From contig JAXBDG010000015.1 of the NCBI GenBank assembly GCA_036320915.1, forward strand, positions 1,488,001-1,552,000: DNA of 64,000 nucleotides, given 5' to 3'. Origin of the DNA: Linnemannia elongata. Taxonomy: Eukaryota; Mortierellomycota; Mortierellomycetes; Mortierellales; Mortierellaceae. Position numbers and translations under genes: made by a program. Below are positions 46,850 to 57,760 of this stretch, piece by piece (the stretch's first letter is position 1; every line of letters begins with the position of its first letter). Under the pieces are notes generated by a model. It ran no database searches and was not told where the DNA came from. It saw only the letters and a list, made by a program, of their open reading frames with translations.

Positions 46850-48285
46850 ATGGCAATCACCAATCCACGACACATCAGGCATGCACGGATAATCCTCTTG
46901 CTACTGGTAGCATTGACAATACTCCAATCAGTTGGTGCTGCATCATCCTCTCACGCTCCAAGACTTCAAGGTACACAAATCATCCACTGGCTTGCATAGT
47001 CGCCTATACTACAGACCATAATCGCAAAGCAGGAACGATAGGCTGACTAACTTGCCTCCCTCCGCTACACCAATGGGAAGGGATGATAACGCTACTTAGC
47101 ACGCCAGGGTGAAGAGAGCTCCTCATCAGAGATCGAGGACTCGGACCAGTTAATTGGGCAAGCCCCTCTCGACTCTATTAGTAAAACCAACCCCGATCCA
47201 GCAGGGTCTGTCATCGCCGACGTGACTCCGCCCATTTTTGTCAGCAACTCTACCACCCTTTCTCCTGCCCCTGCCCATATAGAACTCGTAGCAGCACCAA
47301 AGGCTTTTCTCTCCACACCCTCTTCGTCCTTATCGTCGTCGTCTACGATAATCGTAGGCACAGACGCTACTAGCATCATTACAGGTGCGGACCCGCGAAA
47401 AGCTCCCAGCAGACTGTCCATGACCTACCCAAAACCAAACCAGGTCAACCCACCTCTCTTTGCGATCGGGAACCCTATCGAATTTACATGGGAATTTGAC
47501 AAGGCTACTCTAACAGCTCCACCTGCCAACCTCACCCTCCAGGTAACCTTGAACAGTGATGCGACAATGGTCTGGCCCATCGCCAATATTTCGGGCACAG
47601 CGACCTCGTACACATGGAACACGGCCAACATCCAAACTCCATCCAACCTCCTCATGGGCATGTACACCCTGTAAGCACCCGCCCTCGTTCTATTGTTTAC
47701 AACTGGCAAATCGTATAGCAAACAAAGAGGCATGTGAATAACATCTTTCTTTGTTTTCGGTGTGTGTGTTCTCCATTTGAACTAGCAACATCTTTGACGC
47801 TAAAATCGGGAAACTAGGCGCTGCTAGCGGTGGCCAGCTCATCCCAAACTCTGACCTTCGATTCGGCCTCTATGTTCCTGTATGTCCTGGACCTTGATTC
47901 CTTGACGCCATTGTGAAAAAGGGTTGTTTTTACTATCTGCAGTGCTGTTCCACAAACAAGCGTTGTTGGTCATTTCTAAACTAACTCTTGTCTCCTGTTT
48001 CAACGCTTTCTTTTTTTCGTGTTCCGTAGGAATCAAGGATCCCTGGAGCAAGCAGTATGTTCGGAAAATTGCCTTCAAAGGATGCTTTCACTATGATATT
48101 ATAACTTTCTCGGTCCTAGAACTAACAACACGCCCTTTTTGTTTGTCTGCCCATTCTATTCTATAGAGGTACAATGCGGTACTTGTGAACTCGCGAGTTC
48201 CTCGGCCCCATTTCACGTTGAAAGACAAGTCCTCATCTCACTTTTAATGGTCAACATCGTGACACTGGTCATGACATTTACGTAG
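46850..48285 (+). CDS. Secreted or membrane protein with DUF7137-like domain
   Basis: Five exons, 46850-46970, 47100-47670, 47786-47879, 48030-48054 (25 nt) and 48167-48285, encode 309 aa in one frame. Residues about 13-31 form a signal peptide or anchor (IILLLLVALTILQSVGAAS). A Ser/Thr/Pro-rich stretch with N-glycosylation-type sites follows. The core domain begins MTYPKPNQ and includes PPLFAIGNPIEFTWEFD, SYTWNTANIQ and a final FGLYVP, the beta-sandwich-like pattern of the fungal DUF7137 family. The C-terminus has a C-x2-C pair (QCGTCE) and a hydrophobic segment LISLLMVNIVTLVMTF, consistent with a membrane anchor or GPI-type signal. Function unknown; probably cell surface. The last two small exons rest on splice signals alone. 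Confidence 0.75.
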
Positions 48286-48955
48286 ATACCTTCCCCCTTG
48301 CTTAGTCATTGTCGTTTCATTATCAATTATTATTCTACTTATTGTGTTCTGAAACCATACAGATTGAAAAACTGACACATCCGGTGCCGTATGTGGACAT
48401 CCGCCCTCTCCTCTACTCAACGTTCACATGAGGTTTATGCGTGTTGCTGCAAAGCAAGGCTGGTGTGTGTTTGTAGAGAATGAGACATGCTTTTTTTTAT
48501 TGCAGGACATGTTTATCAGATTTAATGCACTCTAATCCTTATTGAGGTTCAAGCGGAGCGGATAAAACCCCTTGGAGGAATGGGTGTACTCATTTTACTT
48601 TTGACTTTTTAGCCCCGATCTCTTTTTTCTCTTTTTTTTTCCTCCTTGTCCGTTTTGTAGAGCACCAGAGTACTGTACTCTTCTTCAAGTTGTATTGCAC
48701 ACAAACAAAAAAAATTGATCGTGTTACAAAGCGTCACAGAGAAGAAAAGTGGCTAGGCAAGTTGGGCAAGGTAAAGGCGGGCGGCTTATTTGAATGTGAG
48801 GATGGGCTCTCTCTCCACCAAAAATAAACTAAATGTTATTCATTATGGGTAATCCTGGTAACGGAGGAAGAGAGTGGTCCATATACATCCTGTGTATACC
48901 CAGGCTAACTCTTGCTCTGTTTTATTTACAGAGCATTGCTTACCATAGTCAAGAG

Positions 48956-49052
48956 GACAGACAGGCAGGCAGACAAACAGACAGACAGACAGGCAGACAG
49001 GCAGACAGACAGACAGACAGACAGAGAGAGAGAAAGGCAGACAGGCAGACAA
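48956..49052 (+). repeat. Interspersed (ACAG/GCAG)n tetranucleotide repeat
   Basis: About 23 GACA or GGCA units, interrupted once by a GA run. Confidence 0.9.
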
Positions 49053-50366
49053 GCAAATGGGGAAGTAGAAGTAGAAGGTTGCCACGTTCAGTCTTGCAGC
49101 GGTTCAATTGAGGACGGCAGACAACAATTACTCCTAAACACGCATACATAATCAGAGAGTCAAAAAAGAACCGATGGAAGAAACATAATGACAAGCAAGT
49201 CAACAAACGCATAAAACAAGGACGAAATTGGAGACTGAAGTATAGTGGAGCAAGGGTAGGGGTAAGATGCAATATACTTGTTAGTTGTCTCAAAGATGGG
49301 GAGCAAGTCATGAAATAAATATGCGAGCCCTGTTGACAAAGTGTCTGCTCAATCTTTTGACCTCTCGTTTTCTGGGTTGCATTCATTCATCGCTCTCTTC
49401 ATCTTCATCGCCATCTCCCATCTCCCTCTTTCTTCTTTCCTTCCTCCCTTCTTTTCCGGCCCTCATTTCAAGCTTCTTCTCCTATTTCCGTTTTTTTTTT
49501 TCTTGCTTCAACTACAAGGAAGAAACAAAGCCAAGACGAGAAAAAGTAGAGACTATATAGTGCCGTACGACTGATTGGTTGACTCTTGCCCCTTGTCTCA
49601 CCTACAAACTGTATCACTCTCAGGTACCATCATCTCTCATCACTTATTATTGTTTTCATCGAACTGATGGAACAAATGTCACATCTGTTGGATATTCATA
49701 TCTCATTCAAGTTATTGTTCAATCGATCCCAATGAAGATGATAATCCATCTACCTCAAGGGGGGAGCATGCAACCATGCAGCCATGCAGCCATACATCGG
49801 ATGTGAAGTGTGCTCGTCTTGTCTTGACGATAACAACGAGACATCGACAAAGGAGAGCACAATTGGTCCTTTGGCAAAAGCAAACAACGAAAGGAAATAC
49901 TCCGCATACACACAGGGAGAGAGAGAGAGAGAGACAAACAAACAACCAAACTCCACTCGCCAAGATGAAAAAAAGGCCCTTTTTTTATTTCATTTGGACC
50001 AATTGTACCATGAAAGGAAGCCCCTTCATTTATTGCCCACCCACTTTCCTGCCCTTTTCTTCTTTTGCCACCATCACTCAACGTCTTTTCGTCTTCCTTC
50101 TTTCCACTCTCAATACCCCTGTCTACTTGACTTAACTCGACTTGCCCTTTTTTCACTTTTTCTTTTGTTAGGCTCCTTCCTCCTCCCTTCCTTATCAATC
50201 CATTCATCGTTCTCTCTTTCCTCTCAGTCTCTTCCTTTTTCCCTTGAACACTCGCTCTCCTATTACCCTCGCATCTCTCTCGACCATTTCCAATCTCCCT
50301 CTGCCTTCAACCACACCCTTCCTCTTCGTCTTCCTCAACCCTCGAACCCAATCGATACCACACACA

Positions 50367-50368
<2 letters not shown>

Positions 50369-50397
<29 letters not shown>
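50369..50397 (+). repeat. (CT)n microsatellite
   Basis: About 14 perfect CT units. Confidence 0.95.
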
Positions 50398-50399
<2 letters not shown>

Positions 50400-51030
50400 T
50401 GGTCTTCTCTCACACTTACACATACACATACACACACACACTCCTCTCACTTTCTTTCGCTCGCTTCGTCCTCATCTCATCTACCTACATATACATAACA
50501 CCTCCTTCTTTTTTGTCTCCTTTTCATTTTTCCCTTTCCCTTGTTCCTTTGTCTCCTTTGGGGTGCGTTCCCGTTACTGTTGTTGTTTAAAACTTTTCCT
50601 CGTTCCTTTTCATGCGCACACTTCCAGAACACACAGTCGTCCAGACCACTAACCGACCGTTTTTCCTCGTTTATTAAAATCTCCTTTCTCTGTCACAGCA
50701 TTTAAAAAACGGAAAAACAAATATATTATACCCTGCCTTCAGTACGTCGATAAAAGAGTAAGTACAGTACCTGCGCAGGACCCCTGTTACACCCACCCCC
50801 GCCCCTGCCCTGAAGATAATTGCCAATGGCAGATTGCTGTTGGCTGTTGTACGCTTGTTACCCTGTTCAATCCGTCCTCGTTGTTTGTTCGTTTGTTTGT
50901 TTGTTTGTGACAAAGTAAGACGAAGGTCGTTGCAGACCCCGATTCATTATTATATCCCATCTCATTGTTTAATTTAATTTCCATTTCCTCTGAGTAGCAT
51001 TAGCATTGGCCATAATCCAAGACAACAATA

Positions 51031-52854
51031 ATGTCTTCGTTCTCCGTCTTTCCGCCCTTGGCTGGGTCCTCCTCTTCCTTTCCGTCCATGTCGTCCGCTC
51101 CTGCTCCCTTATCTTTCCCGTCTTCTTCTCCGTCTTCTTCTTCATCTTTCTCGTTTTCTTCTCTTTCTTCCTCTTCTTCTTCTTCTTCTTCTTCTTCTTC
51201 TTCATCCACCAGCCCTCCCTCCAAAACAAGACAACCTTCAAAGCGTTCATCTTCCTCATCCTCTTCCCGCCTCATCCTCATCTCCATCGCCCTCGCTGTC
51301 TGCTGCTCCATTCCCTTAGCACAGTCCTCCTCCTCTCCTGTCTCCACGGACGCACAGCTCAACCAGGAACAACAGCTCCAACTCCCCCAAAGCCAATTCA
51401 TCCCTGCCCTGGTTCAGCCTTCCATCGACACATTCGATCTCCCCAGTGATACCTCTTCTTTCCCTCTCCCTCTCCAGAAGCGCGCCGACCCAACCCCTCC
51501 TATCTCAGCTACCGCCACTACTACCTCAACTACCGCCGCTGCCTCCACAAAAGCTAAACCTTCCAAAACAACAGGCACACAATCAGGCATGGCAACTACT
51601 TCTGGCACCCCAACAGCAGCTGCCAAACCTACCATGACTCCCGATAGCAAGGGTGACATGGCCCTGTTCGGCAAACCCTCGGTTATTGGCGCCTACAACC
51701 TGACCACCGGAATCCTAATCTACTCAGCTTTCATGATCCTGTTCCTGGGCGCCATCGGATTCGCAACTTACCAACGTGCCCAGTACAGGAACCAGTTCCG
51801 TCTCCAGCAAAAGCTCAACATGGAAGGCGGGAGAACTACACCAGGCGCAGGTGGATCCAAGCGTGGTGGCGGTGGTGGAGGCGGTGAAGATCTTAGCGAC
51901 GCAGCCTTGTTCAAGCAGGCATCTATCAGCAAGCGGGCTTTGATGAAGGATGTCGGACCAGGAGGCGTCATGGCTGCCAATGAAGCCATGAAGACAAAGA
52001 TTGCATCTGCCAATGGCGCAGGACGATCCTACGATGAGCGAGAGATGGCCAACGGTCTGGGTCAGCAGTCTTCTGGAATGGGCGTTCGCTTTGGCGAGAG
52101 CACCGGTGCTACCCAGGGCAGCACTGGACGGACAGGAGGCATGAAGAAGACCACCCAGGCCTACGAGATGAACAGCTACGGACAGACCGAGGACGCCATG
52201 AGTTACTATCAGGACAACCAAGATACTACCGACTATAGCCGCCCACCCCTGACGGAATCGGCAGACCCATATTACTCCTCTGGAAGCTCACATTCTGGCT
52301 ACCTGGATCAAGTCGAGGACTATCACTACAACCCTGCTGGAGGCAGCAGCCCCCAGATGCCCAAACCTTCGTACCAACAAACCTCCAACTCCAACGTTGC
52401 TTCCCCTCAGCCTGGTCAATCGCCTCTTTTTGTCCAGCGCACCAACTCCAGCCGTATGCCCAAGGGAGACTTGCACGATGGCAACAACCTCTTCAGGAGC
52501 AACTCTGGACGCCGTGCCGGAGGAGCTTCGACTCCAACGCGAGGACTAGAGCGCAATGGTTCTGGCGGTCAGCCTTCCCGGATAGCCACTCAGGGGCATT
52601 TGGATCGCTCAGGATCTGGTGGAAATGGATACACTGGACCTACTTCGCCCATGTCACCCCAAGCTGATGAAAATACCATGTCCCGCTCAGGAAGCAACGC
52701 CAGCTCGGGCCGCACCAAGGTTTCGCCTAGCCCAGTACAGATGCACCCTACGCCCATCGCCCGATCCAACAGCACACGGTTACCCCCTTCTATGCGAGGA
52801 GGTACTCCTCAGCCTTCGAATCTTAGTCAAGCTAATAACTATGACTACATGTAA
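51031..52854 (+). CDS. Ser-rich membrane protein of unknown function
   Basis: Single exon, 607 aa, not recognised. Order of parts: N-terminal poly-Ser (TCT/TCC repeats); a hydrophobic segment near residues 81-98 (LILISIALAVCCSIPLA) that could be an internal signal anchor; a Ser/Thr/Ala/Pro-rich stretch with a K-R pair near 150 (possible Kex2 site); a strong membrane helix near 222-247 (TTGILIYSAFMILFLGAIGFATY); then a basic border and a cytosolic-type tail of about 360 residues rich in Gly, Ser, Asn and Gln. The tail repeats R-x-N-S or R-S-x-S motifs (RTNSSR, RSNSGR, RSGSN, RSNSTR), candidates for basophilic kinase or 14-3-3 sites. Overall shape resembles fungal cell-wall sensors or polarity scaffolds, but that is only an analogy. 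An alternative start within the poly-Ser tract is not available as ATG. Confidence 0.8.
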   Translation: MSSFSVFPPLAGSSSSFPSMSSAPAPLSFPSSSPSSSSSFSFSSLSSSSSSSSSSSSSSTSPPSKTRQPSKRSSSSSSSRLILISIALAVCCSIPLAQSSSSPVSTDAQLNQEQQLQLPQSQFIPALVQPSIDTFDLPSDTSSFPLPLQKRADPTPPISATATTTSTTAAASTKAKPSKTTGTQSGMATTSGTPTAAAKPTMTPDSKGDMALFGKPSVIGAYNLTTGILIYSAFMILFLGAIGFATYQRAQYRNQFRLQQKLNMEGGRTTPGAGGSKRGGGGGGGEDLSDAALFKQASISKRALMKDVGPGGVMAANEAMKTKIASANGAGRSYDEREMANGLGQQSSGMGVRFGESTGATQGSTGRTGGMKKTTQAYEMNSYGQTEDAMSYYQDNQDTTDYSRPPLTESADPYYSSGSSHSGYLDQVEDYHYNPAGGSSPQMPKPSYQQTSNSNVASPQPGQSPLFVQRTNSSRMPKGDLHDGNNLFRSNSGRRAGGASTPTRGLERNGSGGQPSRIATQGHLDRSGSGGNGYTGPTSPMSPQADENTMSRSGSNASSGRTKVSPSPVQMHPTPIARSNSTRLPPSMRGGTPQPSNLSQANNYDYM

Positions 52855-53467
52855 AGCACCAAAAATAGCAGCAAGAGTACTCTTCATTCTTCATAAAATA
52901 ATCACCTCCAACCCACCTCTCCTTCATATCCACATTTGCCAGGGAACCAGTTTCTTCTTCTTTTCCTACATGTATGCACTTCCACATAGTACAGTGATGG
53001 CGATACCGTTTCTGTCCAACAGTTGGAACTCACGCACAGTTTCATAGAGCATGGATATCCACACTTTGCACCTCCACATTAAAAGCAACCAGTACTTTCC
53101 TCATACTCATATTATTACCATTAGCGAGCCCCCTACCTCTAGGTAACAATCATTTTTATGCATTCATCCTTAGGTCGCCGTGAGTCTGTTGAAGTGCCAT
53201 GGTTGAATTTGTCCCAGCTTGGTCGCCCTGTCCTCCTTTTAGCCAAAAGGGATATATATATCTTTATTTCCATCCTTAACTGACTGTTGACGTCACCCAT
53301 TTCCCGAATGAATGGAAATAAGCTGTATTTTTTCCGAAGGTGTTCTACGAGCCTTCCTCTCGCCCTCCAGCCCGGACTATTTTTTCTCTTTGAAATAGAT
53401 AGATTCGGACCATCACTCATCACCCCTCTCCACTCTCCTCCACCTCCACCAGAAACATTTATCCATC
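52855..53467. other. Intergenic upstream of the complex I gene
   Basis: 613 bp; a TATATATAT stretch at about 53252-53261, roughly 210 nt before the NDUFA6 ATG. No gene seen. Confidence 0.5.
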
Positions 53468-54250
53468 ATGTCTGCAGCTATGGCCGCCCATTTGTCCGTG
53501 GTGACTGCTCAGTCACCATCGCTTTCGGCCGCCCGCCAGAGCGTCATCCATCTCTACCGCGACTTCCAGCGCGGTGTAAGTCTTTTGACATTTCAAAACA
53601 GCATGAGCACAGGATTCAGGAGATCTCTGTCAGCTTCACATCGACAAGCGATTAGGAAGGTGTTGTCAAGGATATTATCAATAAGGGAACAGAAGCGAGT
53701 GGACCGACCCAGCAACTTCTCTGAAGACCAGTTTTAGACGATTCAGAATATCAGCAAAACAGGCTGGAAAGGGACCGCACTAGGTCTGTCACCAGATATA
53801 TGCTGCCGGCTTTTGTGACCTTTTCGGAATTGAGGAAACACAATGGACAACTAGTCAGACGGCGCCAAAGTCAGAACAGGGTCAATATCTTTCAAATCTG
53901 ATCGATCATTTAAGGACAAGCCAGTCAGGAAACGACAAGACAGCTATAATCAAATCTAACAACGCATTCTTCACGATATGATATCTTAGGTCCCAGAGAT
54001 TATGCGCACGCATCAGGTTGATTTGCCTATGTCGATGATCCGCACCAAGATCCGCGAGGAGTTTGAGCGTCACCGCGATGTCAAGGACTTGGCTGTCATC
54101 GACATCTTGTTATTCAAGGGCCGTCAGGAGTACCAGGAGACCATGAACGCCTGGAAGCAAGAGACCCACATCATGCGCTACTTTATCAAGGACGACGCTC
54201 CCCCCAAGCCCCAGGGTTTCTTGGAGAAGTTCTTGGCCGGCAGAGACTAA
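53468..54250 (+). CDS. NDUFA6: NADH dehydrogenase (complex I) LYR subunit NDUFA6 / B14
   Basis: Exons 53468-53575 and 53990-54250 (phase 0, 414-nt intron) encode 122 aa, matching the usual 120-130. It is an accessory subunit of mitochondrial complex I that docks an acyl-carrier protein through its LYR motif. The LYR is present in VIHLYRDFQRG at the end of exon 1. Exon 2 has VPEIM, MIRTKIREEFERHRDVKDL, DILLFKGRQEYQETMNAWKQ and THIMRYF, all typical. Its presence means this fungus keeps a proton-pumping complex I. Confidence 0.95.
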
Positions 54251-54938
54251 ACACTTTTACACATCCATTTCAAAATACACTCAACGCAGTACCAACACAC
54301 CATAATGTTATTCGACGCATGCATTGCTATATTTTGGGAGAACGACCAGACAAATCAATCAAGCAACAAGCATCAAACGACAAACGACAATAAACCATAG
54401 AAACCATCTTTTTTTTTTTTTTTGTGCTGAAGAACATTCCAATAACAACAACAACAATAACAACAACGAGTAAGGAATCTAGACTTGGTTGTAATCATAT
54501 TGGTCTTCTTACTCTTCATTAATGAAGGAAGAGGTATGAGAACAAAGGCCAATCAGATCACGCATAGAATCTTAATTTCTAGGCAGCAGCCATTAGTAGT
54601 GAAAATGCCTCCCCATCGCTATGTGTGCCCCACTCTCTCTTATTCCACTATCACGTCCTATCCTTCCTCCTCCTTCTTCCGAGGACAAAACGAAAAACCA
54701 TAGAGGACATCTGGTAACGCATAAAAGAATGAATGGCCCAACAATAAAAAATAAAAAATAAAAAATAAAAATGAAAGCCAGGGGCAGGGGTGTTTAGAAA
54801 ATTACATTAAAACCCCCATACCGATCATACTCCTTATCTTAATTCGTTCTCATGCGTTCGACTCCTCACTCGCCCCCTTTCTTCCTTCTCAATCATTTGT
54901 TCATTCATTCACTCCTCCACAAAAAAAAAAAAAAACGT
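54251..54938. other. Intergenic
   Basis: 3' flank of NDUFA6, a T tract near 54409-54423, and (AAAAAT)n near 54745-54770. No gene seen. Confidence 0.5.
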
Positions 54939-57760
54939 CAAACATCATGTCTTCTGTCGTATTGCATGGCAATATCTGCAGCTCCGTCAGAAACAACGCT
55001 AACAATCCTACAAGCGTTTTGCACGGTGACACGTCAAGGAGCGTCCACACTAACTGCGCCCCAAATAACGATAGCCGCCATCAACATTAGGTCTCGGTTT
55101 GACCCACGCTCAAGGCAACAAATCGTCCTCTGGAACGATATCGTCAAAGTATTCAAGCACGCGTGCAACACGCGAATATTTTTGCGCCCTACCTTGCCAA
55201 CGACAACTTTGAAGAGTACGTTATATACATCTTATAGCCTTTTTATTCTCAAGCTCACCATGGACCATGAATCAATTGCATCAAAAACTAGCATGCATGA
55301 TTTGAACACAATATAGTCTGATTCTACTACGAATTGCAACGCATCCGGGAGGTGCCTTGGAGGTCGCAATAAGCGATCCGAGAAACACTTTCCCCTCACC
55401 TCACTCTCAATTAACGAGGATCATCAAGGAACGTCTCCTCGACTGCATCCAGCCCCTAACGGGTCACCCATCCCTTCACACTCATCTCACAGCTACGAAC
55501 AACCGACTGGGGCACCCTCGCAGAGTAAACGGACAGGACTCTCATCTCCACATTCCAGCGCCTTCCCTCCTCCTCCTACTCCTCAAGTACTTGCAACGAC
55601 AGATTTCAGTTACTCGCACCTCGCTTCGAGAACAATGGAGCCAACAATACTTCCATGATCGGCGTCGCTCAGCACAGGACATTCGTAATCGTAGGAGACA
55701 GGCTGTCAACAAACTTCACATCTTCATCCTCCTCCTCTCCTGCTTCGCCTCGTGTGAGACCACGACGTTCGTTTCCTGCAGCATTATATCGAGGATCGAG
55801 TGCATGTGATTTGGACTCGATTATGACGTCTCTCCGTTTGGCGCACCCACTCTCAACTCGAACAAGCCAAGAACACCTCCAAACTTTGTTCAACATGGCA
55901 ACTCCCCCTGGTCAGGAGCTAACAAGAGACACTAAAGCAGACATCGACTCCTTCATTCAGACGACAAGGATTTTGTATTGGCATGAGGCTCCCTTGCCGC
56001 AACTGTTCATTGTTCTGCCAACGACGAACTATACTGCCGACAGGTTACAGGTTGCACCTGGTCCTGGGAAAATTTCAATTCTTTTGGATCTGTGAGTTCC
56101 CCGACCACTGTGACAACAGTCTGCTTGCAAAAACGAGGGGTTTCAAGGATGACTTCCGCACCTTTATCGTCATGACAGCTTGGAACTAGTGCGACCGCAA
56201 GCGCTCTTTGAAAAGTATGGGGATTATCTGTTGCAGACCGTGCTGATGGTCAAGTATGGGAGACTGAAGACAGGAAGCCTCAAAACCCCATATCTCAGTT
56301 TTCAATCCCAAACCGGACTGGATCACGTCCCGGGAATCCAAATACTGCAGACAGGTCTGCCTCGACAGAACGTAGAAATTCACCTGACTTAGATGATCCG
56401 CCACCTACAGAGCCTCAGATCCACGACAAATGACACTCACAACACCGCCCATGATGTGGATTCTACTTCACCATTGCCAAGGAAACCATTCGTCCCTCTT
56501 CAATACAGCGATCTCACTCAACTTCAGTCATACTCAAACACTCTTTGGCAGCTCCTAAACATCCTTGAGTTTTAGCAACGCCAACCATCTCTTGACACAG
56601 GATTGGACCCGGAAACCCACACGTCCCTCCCGCCTCCGCCGCATCTGCCTGGCAGTTTGTATAAACGTCAAAGGTATTGTCCCGGTCCGACAAGGCATCT
56701 TGAACATTATCTCCAATTTGCCTCTTCTCCAAAACCTCAAATCGTCTGGGACGACCTGAAAGAAGCCATTGGCGAAGATCACCTTCTCAACACACTTTGA
56801 ATCGAGGCGATGTTAACCCTGCAAAATCCACCAACGTCTGCTTTGTCATGTCGGTCAGGTCAACGTCATTCGTGATTAAAAACGGTCTTCTTGTCGGGTA
56901 TGCCTGACGGCCACCAGCCTCCCTTCGTTGACGCAACAGGCCCTGATGCGGTCGAGACAACTGAACGGTGGCCGGTTGACAGTCAACAGTATGGCGATTT
57001 GGGGACTGACCTCGCCCTACATCAAGATGTACCTTGCTAAGAATCCAGGTCTCGCGTCGCTGGATCTCCAGTGCCCACTTGAGGATTTTGAAAAGGCTGA
57101 GCAGTTTCTTATCCAGACGTTCCTCTATCCTGCTTCTGGTTGCGGCAACAATGGCGGTTACCTGCTGCAGGAGTTTACATTGAGGGACACTCGTGGCAGG
57201 AACGACATCAGTGCGCGGTACATTCTTCCCGCCTACTCGCCCTCGCAGCTTATGGAGAGGTCCTCCGTCAAAATGCTGGTGAACATGGTCCTGGTGGAAA
57301 AGACGGACCCCGGCTACCATTCCATTTTTTGGGCACATGGGCACGCAGTCAAGTCCTTGATCCTGACTCAAGACACCGCGTCAACCATCCTCCCCATTCA
57401 TTATAAAGCAACCGCCAACTTGACCCCACTCGCACAACACAGCAGAGCAACTACAGCTCACGAATCTAGTCTTATCGCTGAAGGGTCCCAACATCGCCAG
57501 CACGTTTCATCTCCACAACATCATTCAATGGTCCAAAGGCACATTTAACCAGATGGTACTCTGTGGAGATATCCCTCTTAGGTCGCACTTTGAGACCGAG
57601 ACATTGTTGAATCTCTTGCCGGCGTTTTTTTGGAGAGTAGGTTGTATTGTTGCGAGAGAGCCGAAGGATAGAGACGTGGACGCAAGAGTGGGAGAATTTG
57701 GTGCGGAGGTTGCTCCTGGAGGGGGTGGTCTTGACTTTGGCGGAGGATGGGTGTGATCTG
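54939..57760 (+). pseudogene. Frameshifted remnant of a large multi-domain protein
   Basis: A run of protein-like pieces lies in different frames with stops between. Piece 1 (ATG at 54969): GASTLTAPQITIAAINIRSRF and QIVLWNDIVKVF. Piece 2, ending near 56094: EAPLPQLFIVLPTTNY. It continues in a shifted frame as FQFFWICEFPDHCDN, then shifts again to HDSLELVRPQALFEKYGDYL. Later pieces, 56940-57370 and about 57449-57620, read as leucine-rich repeats (LASLDLQCPLEDFEKAEQFL; LTNLVLSLKGPNI). From memory this matches a family expanded in Mortierellaceae and Glomeromycotina with an LFIVLP...FFLCE...FEKYG core followed by LRR-like repeats; I cannot name it or verify this. At least three frame changes cannot be fixed by clean introns, so it is called a pseudogene. 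Confidence 0.6.

Larger units (their letters stand above)
48286..51030. other. 2.7-kb intergenic region rich in simple repeats
   Basis: No supportable gene. Contents: a GACA/GGCA repeat, a CT-rich strand over 49390-49500 and 50040-50560, (CT)n at 50369-50397, CA repeats near 50412-50442 and a TTTG repeat at 50882-50908. Probably the long promoter and leader of the Ser-rich gene. Confidence 0.55.

Noticed and set aside
48956..49052. Possible CRISPR-like array
   Set aside because: The units are 4-nt GACA/GGCA microsatellite repeats without spacers, and the DNA is eukaryotic.
51000..51401. Acidic minus-strand frame of 133 codons
   Set aside because: Reverse complement of the poly-Ser coding repeat of the membrane protein gene.
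56787..57371. 194-codon minus-strand frame
   Set aside because: It is the reverse of the LRR-like pseudogene segment, which reads sensibly on the plus strand.
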